A stretch of DNA of 64,000 nucleotides, from the NCBI RefSeq assembly GCF_018320785.1, contig NC_054877.1, forward strand, positions 23,356,329 through 23,420,328, written 5' to 3'. The position numbers and the translations under genes were made by a program. How positions within the stretch are numbered: position 1 is the stretch's first letter; each line of letters starts with the position of its first letter. This document shows, piece by piece, positions 37,430 through 50,600 of the stretch. The notes under the pieces were generated by a model. That model worked only from the letters and a program-made list of their open reading frames with translations, did no database searches and was not told where the DNA came from. This stretch comes from Cheilinus undulatus (Eukaryota; Chordata; Actinopteri; Labriformes; Labridae).

Positions 37430-38498
37430 CAGGGGTGGAAAGTAACTAATTAAATCTACTCAAATTACTTTAATTGAGTAGTGTTTTGGGGTACTTGTCC
37501 TTTTTTAAGTACATTTTGAAATCAGTAATTTTACTCCTGCTTAAGGAGGGTTTTAACCAGCTTAACTGTACTTTTTCTTTAGTACAATACTCTTGTACTT
37601 TTTCCACCCCTGTTGACTACACAGTAGAAAATAGTGAGAGAATGACTTCACTAACATCCCAACACAGCTGTTGTGCACAGCAAAAACTGAAGTGTTGAAA
37701 TCTCAGGGTTAGACATTTCAGGGTTGATTTTAAAGTCCCAAAGTGTAATTTTAACTCTATTCTGAGTGAAACGGTCTTCAAGTGTTGGATTTATTTGGCA
37801 GCGTTGATCCACCAATGTTAGTTCAACTCTGTAAAGAGTAAACTGATGTAAACTTTATCAACTGCAATATCAAATCTGGGGGGACTTTAGGTCTCCATCA
37901 TGCTCTTGGACAGAGTGTTCAGATGTGTTTTATATGTGTTTAGATGCTGCCTGTTGTACAGTGATCCCTGCTAGTTATGTTTTTGATATGAGACACATTT
38001 GTACCATGAGTGAAGTGGTCCACCGAGCTAGAGTCCCAATTAGTGACTTTAGGGGTTCCTAAAGGACACACAGTGTATATTCTTCATCAGCATGCATTGC
38101 TTTTTCATGAGCTTGACCCACCATGCCACAGATTTTCAAGAGTTAATGGAGCTCTGTCAAACTGCAATATTTAACAATTGCAGTCTATGTAGAGTTTGGA
38201 CCAATATATACACTTTTAAAGAAGAGCTCTATCTGAGTTAAATGAACAGTCAACTTTGCTGTGAATTTTACTTTATTGTGGAGGTGTGACTTCAGCTGAA
38301 CAACCCTGTTAGAGATCTTATTCTCATGTTATTCTTGCCAATAAGGATAGATCATATAATACTGTACAACTCAGTAGCTACTCAGTACTTTAAATAAACT
38401 TTAAATAACAAACTTTTACTTCGACTTGAGAAGATTTTTAGACCAGTTTTTGTTTGCTTTTACTTGAGTAAAACAGTCCTGTACTTTTTCCACCCCTG
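37430..38498. mobile_element. Composite hAT-like element
   Basis: Starts CAGGGGTGGAAAGTA and ends, reversed, CAGGGGTGGAAAAAGTACAG. The flanking octamers CACTGGTG (37422-37429) and CATTGGTG (38499-38506) differ by one base, as expected of an 8-bp target duplication. A second copy of the right end (TACTTTTTCCACCCCTG) sits inside at about 37596-37612, so the first 183 bp look like a complete small element by themselves. No coding sequence. Confidence 0.65.
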
Positions 38499-38802
38499 CA
38501 TTGGTGGCACAGTTATGTGTATGTTTTTTTGCAGATTGTAATATGAAAATAAGGCAGCACAGTCAAGAAAATGCAGATAGTATTTGTTATTGTAGTATGC
38601 AAATAAAGCTTTATTTGAGGTGGTAGAAATGCTAGTATGAGCAAACTCTGTTCTAGTATTGCTCTAGGTAAATGCTGCACTACAAAGCTACTTTTAATTT
38701 ACAAAATCCTGTAAAAATGTTAAAAAGAATTGACCCCAGCCTCAGCTCCAACACCTTCTCCTCCAATCACTTCTTAGAAAACTTGCATTTACCCATAACT
38801 TA

Positions 38803-38850
38803 CACTGGTGGTTCTAAACTGGTGGGTTAGGACTCAAAAGTGGGTCTCAG
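38803..38850. repeat. hAT-like terminus fragment
   Basis: The sequence 'actggtggttctaaactggt' followed by 'gggtc' resembles the left end of the elements at 2817 and 45198. I find no matching right end nearby, so it is a fragment. Confidence 0.4.
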
Positions 38851-41000
38851 AATAGTTTTCAGGGGATTGTGAATGTAGCCAGAAAAAAAGTGATCAAAAA
38901 AATCTTTGATGTATAACTGCCCTAATTAGTACGTTTGGTTTGTTTTTTACCCATAATCTTGACATTTTTGTCTCCTCCTTGCTGTGTAATTATGCTAGTT
39001 TTCTTCTGATAAGTTAATTTCTCGGGGTTCCTTGAAAACAGCTAAATTTACAATTCAACACTGGAAGAGTAAAATATAAAGTATGCATGTATGTTCTCTT
39101 AGGATCACTGTAATTGTGCACTTTGTAAATGTTTGTTTTGCTTGTTTAATCATGTTTGTTCAATTTAAGGTCTTGATTGCAACATTTTTCATTAAAATAT
39201 TAAAATCCAATCAAATTTAAATATGTTTGTGGTTGTAAGTTAACTTGGGTTGCAATTTTTTTTCAAGGAGGTGTGGTGGGTCTCCAGGCTAGACCACGCT
39301 GTAAAACGGAAGAAGTTGAAAATACTCAAAATATCTGTTGAAACTGATTATGTCAAAGTTTTTGGGTAGTGGAAATACATTTTCGAGTAGACTCAAGTTG
39401 AAACATATAATTTACACTACAATCCCTGATTAGTTAATAGAATTTAAAGCATCAGAGGTAACTGATTAAATCAAAAAATGTAAATTAAAAACAGTATTTG
39501 ATTAGTAGCAGGCACACAGCCCTTTTAGGTTATATCAACTCAAGTTTACTAGTACGTTTATGTTGGGTTAACCTAACGTTTTTTGTTTTTTTTTTTCAGT
39601 AAAACTGCATTGTGGAAACTTTCCTATACTTAAAAATTCTGTTTATATCCAACTCAACCAAAAACATGGTTAAGAATTTTTTTATAAACTACACACTATC
39701 CTTCCACTCCTTAATCATGTTCGTTCCTCTATCATGTTCATTATTTTATTTCATTATTATTCATTATTTTATTTATTGACACGTAATTTGAGCAAAATGA
39801 CAACTTAAAACTAAAAAATAACAACAACAACTCAGAAAAAAGGAACTGAAATAGCTATTTTGGATTTTTAAGATAACACAACTCAGTTTTTTAAGCAACC
39901 TTTTACTGTTAGGACTTGCAGTGCAGTTAAGAACAACTAACTTACAGGTTCACATCAATCAATCACATAGTTAACTTGCTAGCTAGAGACACAGCAGAGG
40001 TTTAAGGATGCACTCATAGCTCAACAGGCCAGAACATAAAAAAAGTGAGCAGACCAACGACAGATCTGATGGAGTTCCATCAGAATTTCACTTAAAACTA
40101 AATTAAACTAAATGTAAAAAAACAAAAGCAGACAAACTAGCTTATAAACTCTTTTGACAAATATTCAAATTGAAAACAGTTACAAAATTTAAGACCACAG
40201 AATCTAACATTTAAGCCTTTTTAATATTTTTTAAAAGAGTTAATTTTTGCTAAATTGTTTTAGCAACCTTTACTGCTTATAAGACCCTTCAGACACCCTG
40301 TGTCTATGATTGTTCCTTGTATACAAATTGTCTGACTATTAACAGTCCTACCTTTAAGAATATACACTGTGGTCCAGTTTAAGATGCTATAATGAACTCT
40401 TGTGTCTTTCTCAGGTTGTTGTGTTCGCACTGCCCCCTTCTGTCTCCACATGTAGAAGAGGCATCTACCAACAGCATCTTTAAAACATATAAGAAAGAAG
40501 AGAACACATATTTCATGGTAGCAGTATCAAAGCATGGACCTTGGAATAATAAGAGCCGTGTGACAAAATGAATCCCTCTATGCTAATTAAACAAGTTAGA
40601 TGATTAACTTGCTTCTTTTTAAAGAAACATAAAAATGTTAAAAGTCTTGTAAGATTTATTCAGGTATTGTTTATTCTGAAACCCTTTTAGTTAACTTTTA
40701 AAGTCTATATAGAACATGCATCAGTATGTACCATTAGTATGACATTGTAGAAACATGATGAAACAAAAATCAATTTTCTACAAGTAGTAAATGTGATTCA
40801 GTTAAGATTCCAAATTGAAAACACCGTTTCCCCAGGGTTCTTTAGAAAGCCAGTGGATAGTGCACACACAACATCCTTTTGTGCACACTATTTACCCCTG
40901 GATTGCTTCAGGCTAATGTCTCAATAATTTTCACTCCTTTCTCAGGTCCTTCCCACAAAGGACTTAACTAATGATCCATGGACAAAATGAAGCATTTAAA

Positions 41001-41006
41001 TTTATT
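41001..41006 (-). terminator. Possible poly(A) signal AATAAA for ccdc178
   Basis: The hexamer lies about 525 nt downstream of the probable stop codon on the minus strand. The motif is common by chance in AT-rich DNA, so this is only a candidate. Confidence 0.25.
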
Positions 41007-41529
41007 CATTAATCATTCATCTCCAGCTCATTGAAAATGCTAAACTTCCACAAAATTAAGATTGAATATTGAAAAGTGATTGAGGGAGACAGCTTTCACA
41101 GAGTGAGGCGAGTGAAAGGAGAGCAGAGTGCCATAACAAAAACAGAGTCTTTTATGAGACAGTGGTCTTCACATGGGCATGGTCAAGGTGTCCAAGGTGT
41201 ACTAAGTGCTAGTTAAGGTCACAGGGTTTCACTAGTTGTAATTAGATCTTGGAATCTGGAGAAGCGTAGAATTTCTGTCAACACTGCCTGTAATTATTCT
41301 CTTTTCCAATTAATGGTGACATAGATTAATTATCTGATGAGGCAAAGCCAATTGCAATCATTCACCCAGCTAAAATTAGATCAGTCCTGACAGCAGCATG
41401 AAAGTCACCTGTTTCATTGTTATGGATTTGCTGCAAGTAAAGAGGGGGGAATAGTGAAGCGTGCTAGGGTAAGTAAGTTGTCTGGTACAGGTGAATGTCC
41501 AATTACACTGCTGTTTGAACTGAAGGCAG

Positions 41530-41657
41530 CTACTCGTTCAACGCAACAGCATCTGGACGGTTTTGTTTGTTCACCCCAGCTCCATCAGTGGTAGTATAGT
41601 CATCTGTCAAGATTTGCAAGACTGCACCATTGTGCTGAATATTTTCAAACAAATGTC
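41530..41657 (-). CDS. ccdc178: Probable last coding exon of ccdc178
   Basis: Acceptor TCTTCAAACAG leads into HLFENIQHNGAVLQILTDDY and ends ALNE before TAG at 41530-41532. The other two frames stop early. This frame needs one leftover base from the preceding exon, but exon R ends at a codon boundary, so a small linking exon between 41658 and 43972 is unseen or the exon R donor differs. The sense of the peptide and the position support a real exon; the junction is unresolved. Confidence 0.5.
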
Positions 41658-44600
41658 CTGTTTGAAGAGAGACAGAAAGAATATTTCAAACAACTAATTA
41701 AGAAAATGCTGCTTTTGTATAAAGGCAGTAATATAAAGTTGTGCATCTCACACAGCTGATCATGGATATGCATTTATGAGAGTAAAGTTACCATCTTGTT
41801 CTTATTTTTGTGAGGAAGGAGAACAAGAGGCTCCTGGTGAACCGCGTCCAGGTTCAGTGCTCTTCTGTTTTAAAAACCTCAGCATCCAGTTTTTCTATTA
41901 AACTGCCTGGCACTGTCAACCAGCTTGGGAATCTGAACCGGCCTAGCCATGCAGAAATTCTCTGACTAACAATTATATCAGCAACAGGATCTTGGATTAC
42001 TGTCCCCGGGGACTGGGGCAGTGGGCGTCTGCTCCAATCATTACTGGCCATTCAACAAGGCTCTGCACTGCTCTCCGCTGTTAGCCATTGTCAATTATGC
42101 CATCCCTAGTGTAAACTGCAGAACACAAAGCTGAACTGCCAGTTCTGGCAGGAGTGTAACAGGATGACAGCCCGCCGCCCCCCACTCCAACCACCACCCA
42201 CTCCCATCCACCCACCCACACACCCTAGGGTTCCCTGGCCTTCCTCCCCCTTCAAGCTACTTTTGAGCAAGATGCCTTTTTTGCTTCTGAATCAAGCACG
42301 CTATAGCCGTGAAAGCGCTAACCTGACCTCTCTTGTGTTCTGCTTGTGGGGTTAAGTGGACATGATGGATTACTATAGGCCTCATCTGGATTCAGCCTGG
42401 TAAAACTACACTTACAGCTGCTATCAGTTATCACTTTTGATTTCTTTATTTCATCACTTAAAGCTACAACACCCCTGACAAGCTATGGATCTATTGTATC
42501 ACCTTATTGTAGTGAACACCTTTAATACTAAATTACCACTTGTGCTATTACTATTTGCCCACTTACATCATCAGAGGATCATGACACCATATTAATATTT
42601 AGGTTATCATATAGATTGTGTTCTGCCTTATGTATAATTTTTTCTTTCTTCAATAAGGTTTTTCTACATGTCTACTTTTGGAGGAGAGACCCTGAGCTGG
42701 ACTGTTCACGAGGAGCCTGTTTAAAGTGAGTGCTGCCTGCTCTGATGGACCCTGTGCTGAGCTGTGACGGGTGACGGTGCGGTGCGCTTGAATACACCAG
42801 CTCTTTTGTCCTTCACACTCTGCGGCTCTCTGATAGCTCCTCCCCCTGTGCCCTACTCCTCCCTGCCTTGAGCTGTGATCTGCTGGGGCCTTTTCAGGCT
42901 GGGCCAGTGAGACATGGCTACTCTCTGTAATGTCTGGAGCAGACCCATCAAAAAAACATGTCAGCAGTCAGAGGAGGAGGAACTGAGAAGAAAACCATTT
43001 AATACTATTTTCACTTAAAACTGCCGTGGGAAACCTCTAATCTAATTGGAGCATATTTGACTTAAATAGACATAAGGGAGGAAGATTAAACTGATTTTTG
43101 GTAAAGGAATTAATAGGTCAACAACACAAAAATGATACTTTGTACAAAATCACAAACTGCAATAAGCAAACATGAATAGTGTATCACAAAGAAGCTAAAA
43201 GTATAAGAAAGTGGTTTGTAGCATGGTTGCATGCCACCTGGCTCTGCAGTAATGCTGGACAGGATATTTCATAAAGATTCATCACTGTCTCTCCGTCCGC
43301 TTTGACCTCATCTCACATCACAGCACAGATTAGACACCGATTATCCTCTAAATGAAGATCCTTACTCCTCAACCTTGCAGAACATGCTACTACTCTTCTG
43401 CAAGACAGGCAGTGGGCTTCTCTGCTTGCAAAGAAGGATCTGGAACACAGATAACATCCATATGGGTGATAATCTCACTTTGAAACAGCTGTAAAGTCAC
43501 AAATGCCCCTACTAAACAGGTTCAAATGTTAATGCAATGTAAACAAGCACAGTGTGTTTTGTGTATAGAGTTATCTAGAAAGGCAGAGCTAGCCTTAGAC
43601 ATGGAGTCAATGCATAGGCACTCTAGAAGACACATCATCAATCACACGAGTCTGTGATCTGATGAGTGAATGTATAGACTGTAATGTAAGAGTGGTGTCT
43701 TTAACTCCGCCATAGCAGTGAGGCACAAAGCCTTGGTGGGTGTTTGCCTGGCTGCCCTTGCTTGGCAAAGAAGACACAAGGCAACCGACTAGCCGGATGA
43801 GGCTCAAACAATGCCAAGCATAACATGGAGTCACTGTTGTATGAAGAAGAAAACGCTTCCATCCGGTAGAATACCTACACTTGGATAAAAGTTGAATAAA
43901 GGGATTTACCATTTAAATGAATGGGGACAGTTGTGAAGTTTCCTCGACTGTTTTACATGTATTTGTAAATACCTGGGCTGTTTTTATTTTCTGGTCGGTC
44001 TCTTGAGAAAGAGCCTGGCATCGGTCCAGGTCAGCCTGGCTGTAGAGGCTGCGTTGTTTGAAGTATTTCTCCAAAGCTTTGTGCATCCTCTTCTGCAACA
44101 AAGAGAGCTAGAGGGAGAGAAGGCAGAGAAAAGGAATTGGTAAGGCAGGAGAGGAAATTAATGGCAGTGTTCAAGAAGAATGATGGAGGGGAATAGAGAA
44201 AGCAGTCAATAGCCCATTCTGCAGTACACGGGCCTGACAGGAATTTCACAGTCTCTTGGTTTCTCTGCCCACTCGTGTGCACTCATCAGAATCCAGTCAC
44301 ATCTGGCTGCCAGGATGGGGGGTTAATTTTCTCTAAATGCTTCAGCAGTTTTGTTCTAGCCGAGGCAAACTCTGTGACTGCAAAGCTGATGAGTAAAATA
44401 TTTCTACTTCACCCAGTTTAACTTTATACCAATCCCCTCAAGACATATTTTACACATACACACAGAGTCATGAACCCCCCACTGAAACCAGAAATTATTC
44501 CTAGTCTCTTGGAAAGACATGCTGCTTGCTTTATTATTTGAACACAGTTTCAAGCAAAGAGGTTTAAATTCTGATAGATGCCATTGCTTTCCCCCCCCCC

Positions 44601-47600
44601 CTCCATCTCTCTACTCTTCCTACAAGCTTATCATTGCTTGGCAATGTGTTCCCCAGTGCATTGAAAACTAAAGCGAATTAGCTCAGTCATCAGCTCCTGA
44701 AGGAAAGACAATAACAAGAATGCTCTTTATGGTGTACCCTGTTAAAACTAAGAGCTGAAAGCCTCCATATAAACAAAGCATTGCTTTCATGTACAGTACA
44801 ATATAAGGGATTTTTACAAGAGGCACATACAGCCAAGTGTACTCAGTTTCCAATTAATATTTTTTTCAATTCAAGATGAGAACATTTCTGTTTGAATCTA
44901 TTAATACTTGTTGGATTCTGATAAAAATATCCATGTATAAAAAAAATTAACAATGCTGCTTCTCAATTTTAAAAGAAACAGGTACACTCTATGGTAGCAA
45001 CCATTGTTTTTTTATTTAACAATTAATATATAGATCATATTCGGACCATTCCATCACCATAAACATTAGGAAAATTAGTTTACAACAGAAAAAGCATCTT
45101 TTGAAGTTAGAAGGCTGAAAAAACTGTGAAACTGAAAAAAGTTTGCATCTAAAACCACGTTAAGTATATCAAAGCTACATGTGCACATTCTTTATTTCAG
45201 TGGTTCCCAACCTGCAGTCAAGGCACTCCAAAAGGGGGCACCAAAGATCTTGGGGGTGGACACAGGACCCCGTCTGCTCCGATGTTCTCAAAATTAGATG
45301 TGGATATAGTTTGTTTAAATCTTAGAAATTCTTATTAGAAACATAATGTACAACAGCATGTTAAAGCCACCCTAAAAGTTGAAAAATAAGAAACTAAATA
45401 GAATCTGTTAATCTTGAGCAAAAAGTCAATTTTCTTTTTCGGGGAGTATTTTTAGGAGATGGTTGTATAAAGGTGTACAGCTGGAGGAAAACAAACTCAG
45501 AATTTTACAGTTTAAAAAGTTGCAAAATGAAAAGAAAAAGAAAAAGAAAAAACTCAAAATTTATTGGTTGAAAAATTCTTGAATTTTGGTATTAAAAACT
45601 TTAATCTAAGACAGTGTAATGTCTAAAATTTACGAGACACCAAACTGAAAGTAGTGGTTTGATTTGGTATGTTTTTGACTTCATAATCTCAGAAATGTTC
45701 TACGTTTTGTTTCATGTACATTTACAACTTGTAAGGAAAAAAAAACATTTTTTTTCTAATAAATAAACAACTTTTTAAACTTAAGGATTTCAAGGGTGTT
45801 TGTCTTAAAAAAATCTACAGATTGTCTTTATATTCTCTCTTTCCTTTTTGTAAATGTGGCCCTTATACATCATTGTAAAAATGGATAGATAATTAATTGT
45901 TGTTTTGGCAAGAACATGTATACGTATGCCCTAAGGAAAAAAGGCTGGGAACCACTGCTTTAAGTAATACCCTAGTTGTTATGGGGTATACTAAAAGACT
46001 AAATGTAGCACATGTTGGTGCTTGTAGAACTCCAGATATTACTTTTAGGAAATGTTAAAGGTGGTGCTGAGGTGGCACCTGTTGTAGGAGGAAACTAGTA
46101 ACAGAATTACAATAATCATAATAAGAATAATGCTGTTAATCCAGAAACAGGGTTCTTTGAGTAAATGGAAAGATCATGCCGACATGTTACTTTACATATG
46201 GATGTGTTCCAATGCCATGGAAAGTTCAAGTCAGAATATATAGCCAACACCCAAATAATAGCTCCGTTTACATGTTGTAATATCTTTCAGTTCTGTTTAG
46301 GATTAATAAAACACAAAGATGCAATGAAATACATTCATAAAGGGAAAAAAGTCATTGTACATAACTTCAGATTATTTTAAGGCATTTTCTTTTGGGTTTT
46401 TGCTATGTATATATGATGTTTTATCTATATAAGGATTATTTAAGCTTGTCACTTTATATCATGTATTAAAGACATCTGCTGTCAGGGTTATTTTACCATG
46501 TAAGAGCACATAAGAACATGTTTTCAATGAGTCTCATAGTTGAATCTAACACAAGTTAATATGGACCCACTGCACACAAATGAATGGTGGAATGCATTCC
46601 AAACATATGCACTCAAGTTGTGATCGCTCAAATGATCCTGACAATGTTAAATGCATTTACCTCATTGCCTCTAGTTACAAACAAATTAAGGCCAATCACA
46701 AAGTGAAATATTTATACTAGCTGTGGAATAAAGTGCAAACATAATAGAGATCATTTATATTTGAAACAGAAAAGAAGCGGGCCTGAACGTTTCTGTACAA
46801 ATCAGATTAAATATAAAAGGTCTTCATCTACATTACAGAAACATTTTTGATCATAAGCTTGTTTAAAAAAATTAAATTTGGGCATATAACATTTGCCGAG
46901 AGGCTGCTGTTGTAGAAGTGTGGAGTTGAAACAAACAAAAATGGTGAAGGCTGAATCCGGAGTAAAAGAAAATCAGGCTTTGATCATGAGCGTGGAAAAT
47001 CCTGTCCACAGGATTTTATTTTTGCATGCATTTTTCACTTGATAACATTCATGCAGTTAGATGAGGAATTGCTCAAGTAAAGGTATTAGTCATTTTTGGA
47101 ACAAATAATATGTATTTTTCATTGCAGGAGCAGTGTGGCTTCTTCCTGGTGTTATGCTTGTCGTGCGTAATTGTATTCCAGTTAAATAGTGTCAAAAACT
47201 ATAAAGATTAAACAGCAAAATGCTGCGGTGTTGTCTCCCTCAACTAGTCAAGTCCTCCGCTGATATTTAAGAAATGAAAGCACATTTTTGTCTGATCCTA
47301 ACCTGTTTTCTGCTGAGCCCTTACAAAAGGTGTATGAGCTGTGGTGAGCAGAGGCACATTTATAACACCATTGATAATAAAATGTTTCACCTCTGACCAC
47401 CTTACAAAAAATATAATCAAGAAACTGTAGTAGGTATAGTATTTACATGTACCATCAACCTCTCCCTTAACTCCCCTTGGTGGCAAAACCACATTGCTAT
47501 CATTACATTATGTCACATCCATCATCCTCCTCCACTCAAGTTATCTCATCATGATTAGATTGCTGCAGTAACCTCCTCACTGGTTGCAAAACTAAAACCT

Positions 47601-50600
47601 TCTTTAAAAGACTGAGCATGTTAAGAGGAGCTTTAAATGTAAACTGAAGCTCATTTGTGCCCACCTCGATCAAAATTTGGAATGATGATTCTTGAGGCTA
47701 TATGCAATGTGCAATAATGTCATGGTCTGCTCCTTGACTTATCTTACAACCGTTTTCTCTTCATGTATTTTATCTTACTTTATCATTTTAATCCATTATT
47801 ATGATTATTTTCACTACTATTACTATTTTGTAGATCTTCTGCAATATGGATACTGTGAATGCTTGCAGCCCTAGAGTATAAGACAAATTCACTCATGTGG
47901 AAAACCAATACCTATTGAACGTATCATTTAATTTTGTTTTGGATCCTAAGAGTGTTACAACATATGGAAACAAAACAGAGAGAGAGGACAGTAGAGGAAA
48001 TTATTAGCCATAAAGCTGAATAAAAAAGGGGGCTAATGGTTGGCAACAAAATATATAGAAAAATATAGCTAAAGGTTATATAAACATTACCTTTGTGTAA
48101 TAAAGAAAATACTTTTGTTCATGGTTTTTCCCACTGAGTGTGATCGCTGCCTCCTGTTGGGCCTCCATGAGGGTCTTCTGTAGACCGTCATAGTTGATTG
48201 CCAGCTGTTCATTTTCCTTCAGTGCAAATTTTAGAGCTTCCTGTGTATAGACAAGAGCATAAGATTAAAGAGAGGAGATTATTTTTGCTGTAACAATGAT
48301 CCTTGGCAGTAAATCTTATACCGTTGGAAAGCCTGTTCATTTCCCTTTTAAATGATGCCACATTTGTAAGGAACATGCATTTGTACGATGAGCAGCAGAG
48401 CTGAGTTTGTAGGTTGCACCCATAAAAAAATTCTTCTATCTTTTCTACCAGAGACAGACAGCTTACTTTGCTGTTGCTATTGACTCTTGTTTTGAGCTTC
48501 TGGCAACCCCAGTTGCAGGTGCCAGTGGTCAGTCAGTTTCCACTCCAAGAATCAGCATACCACGTTTGACTGATCTGTATACGGCCCATGCAATAGGACA
48601 ACTTTGAGTTTGTGTTTTGCAAAACTAAGCTGCAGCATTATTTGGAGTGAGCCCTAGTACCATCTCCAAACTGAAGGCCATGTTTCATATAAGGAGGGAT
48701 GTCAGATACAGGCTGCAAAGTGGGCGTCCCAAGAAGACGACACTCCAAGAAGACCGTCTCCTCACCCTGTCAGGAACCTTTTGGCCATCTTCTACAGATT
48801 TGCAGCCAAGGTTTGTAGATCAAGGTTTGCATCGTCATGTCCGTTTATGCTGGCGTCAGCAACACATGCACTGGAACTTGAACATGTGGAGAAATGTTAG
48901 GTTTGGTAATGAGTACAGATTCTGCCTATGTCAGTTGGATTGTAAGGTCAAAGAGTGGAGGAAACGAGGAAAATGCTATACTGATTGCTGCACTGATAGA
49001 GTAACATCTTTCGGTAAAGGCAGTGTGATGTATGGGGCAGTATCTCCTTCACTAGAGAAACAATGCTTGTCATCACTGGAGTCAATTCCGATGCAGAGAT
49101 ATCGTGATGAGATTCCAGAACAAGTGGCAATCCTATATCTCCACAGTTTAGTACAAAACTCTATCCTCAATTATGACATTGTTCGCCTCCACAGAGCAGG
49201 GTTTTTAAGAGACTACCTCCAGAATTTGGAAGTGGAGAGGACAGAACAGCCTGCCAGCAGTCCTGACCTTAACCCCATGGAACACTTGCTGTTGTGGCTG
49301 TGTATGGTTCTTCCACACACAACTAAGGGTCCTGTTTGCTAAATGAATAAATGGCCAATGTGTCTTGTTTCTTCAGACTTTAATCCACCAAACACCAAAC
49401 AAGAGTCAATGGCAGAATACGCTGGCGCTGGAAGAGAAGATTTGGCAAATTTTTCATGGGCGCAACCCACTAACTCAGCTCTGCTGCTCATCCCACAAAT
49501 GCATGTTCCTTACAAATGTGGCATCATTTAAAGGGGAAATAAAAGACTTTCCAACAGTACAATATTTATAGACAGAAAGCATTGTTAAAACTATGAAATA
49601 ATCAACCAAACACAAATTTCCTTCATTTTTGTGCTAGGCTTATATATTTACAGTAGTCATCAAGTAACAACCAAAACACATGCAGATCAGTATTGTAACA
49701 AATCTAAATAGGGAAAGCACTGGTCTGAGTACTTTTTCCAACAATCCAGATTCCAGCCCATCATTAAAGGGGTGTGTCCAAGTCTTTTTTTTTTCTCTCA
49801 GTAAACTAAACTCAGTATATTTTGCAGTGCAAAAAATCACAGTAATCAAATGTCGCATAAGATAAGGTCAGGACTGGCTATTTTGCTAGTTGGCTAAGGC
49901 TGGTGTCCCTCTGTGACTCAATCAAAATACCTACCTATGTTAACAAACAGTATTCAATATAGATCAACCACTTCATGGCCAATTTCCAATTAGATTAATA
50001 GGGTCAATATCAAGCCCTGACACCAATATGGTGCGTTTCATTTGTGTTTACCCTGTCATCACAGGTATGCTGAGGATTAGAGCCTTTCACTCTTAGATAT
50101 GAATTTACAGTCAAAACAATCAGCATTAATAAGATGGCCATTTATGTTTGTAACAGAGCAAAGCTACAAAAGTAGAAGGATAACAGCTGAGGCTGCAAGA
50201 AACATGACAAAGAATCTAAATATGTAGCAAATAATGACATAGGTCAATATTTTCATGACTCATCTGCTATGCAGAGATACCTGCCTAAAGATGTTTATAG
50301 TGAAGGGAATTTGTCAGTAAATATACAGTCCTGTACATGCTGAGTTGAAAGTCTGCATCAACTACTGAGAATGGACTTTAGTTGTATCAATATCCAGCAA
50401 TGTGTGAATACAGTACTGTATGCCTTTTCTTTGTTTGTACTGTAAATTCAGGTCGTTTAAATGGCAGGCATACAACATTGGACACTTTCCCGAGGAATCA
50501 AGTAAATAAATCAAATTGAATATGTGTCTCTCTGCATGTCCTCTTTTTATCTGAACAATGTTTCCCAAGTGCTGGATATGTGACTGGCGAATATCTCAAC

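Larger units (their letters stand above)
30601..41000. other. Intergenic region between klhl14 and ccdc178
   Basis: About 10 kb between the 5' side of klhl14 and the 3' side of ccdc178. It contains the GC-rich patch at 34.06-34.49 kb, a (TG)n run, a composite hAT-like element (37430-38498), a hAT-like terminus near 38805 and a repeat at 39283-39910 whose first 150 bp recur in reverse at 58120-58255. Segments 35660-35860 and 34970-35060 look unique and may be conserved non-coding DNA. No gene with a recognised product is seen. Confidence 0.6.

Noticed and set aside
41854..42051. A 65-codon minus-strand frame considered as the missing ccdc178 exon
   Set aside because: Not coiled-coil in character, and no acceptor/donor pair gives the needed 3n+1 length.
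42164..42355. Pro-rich plus-strand frame
   Set aside because: Simple CCAC-rich sequence; no homology that I recognise.
43378..43450. Open minus-strand stretch with acceptor- and donor-like ends
   Set aside because: The peptide is Ser/Cys-rich and unlike ccdc178, and the phase that would connect to the last exon runs into a stop.
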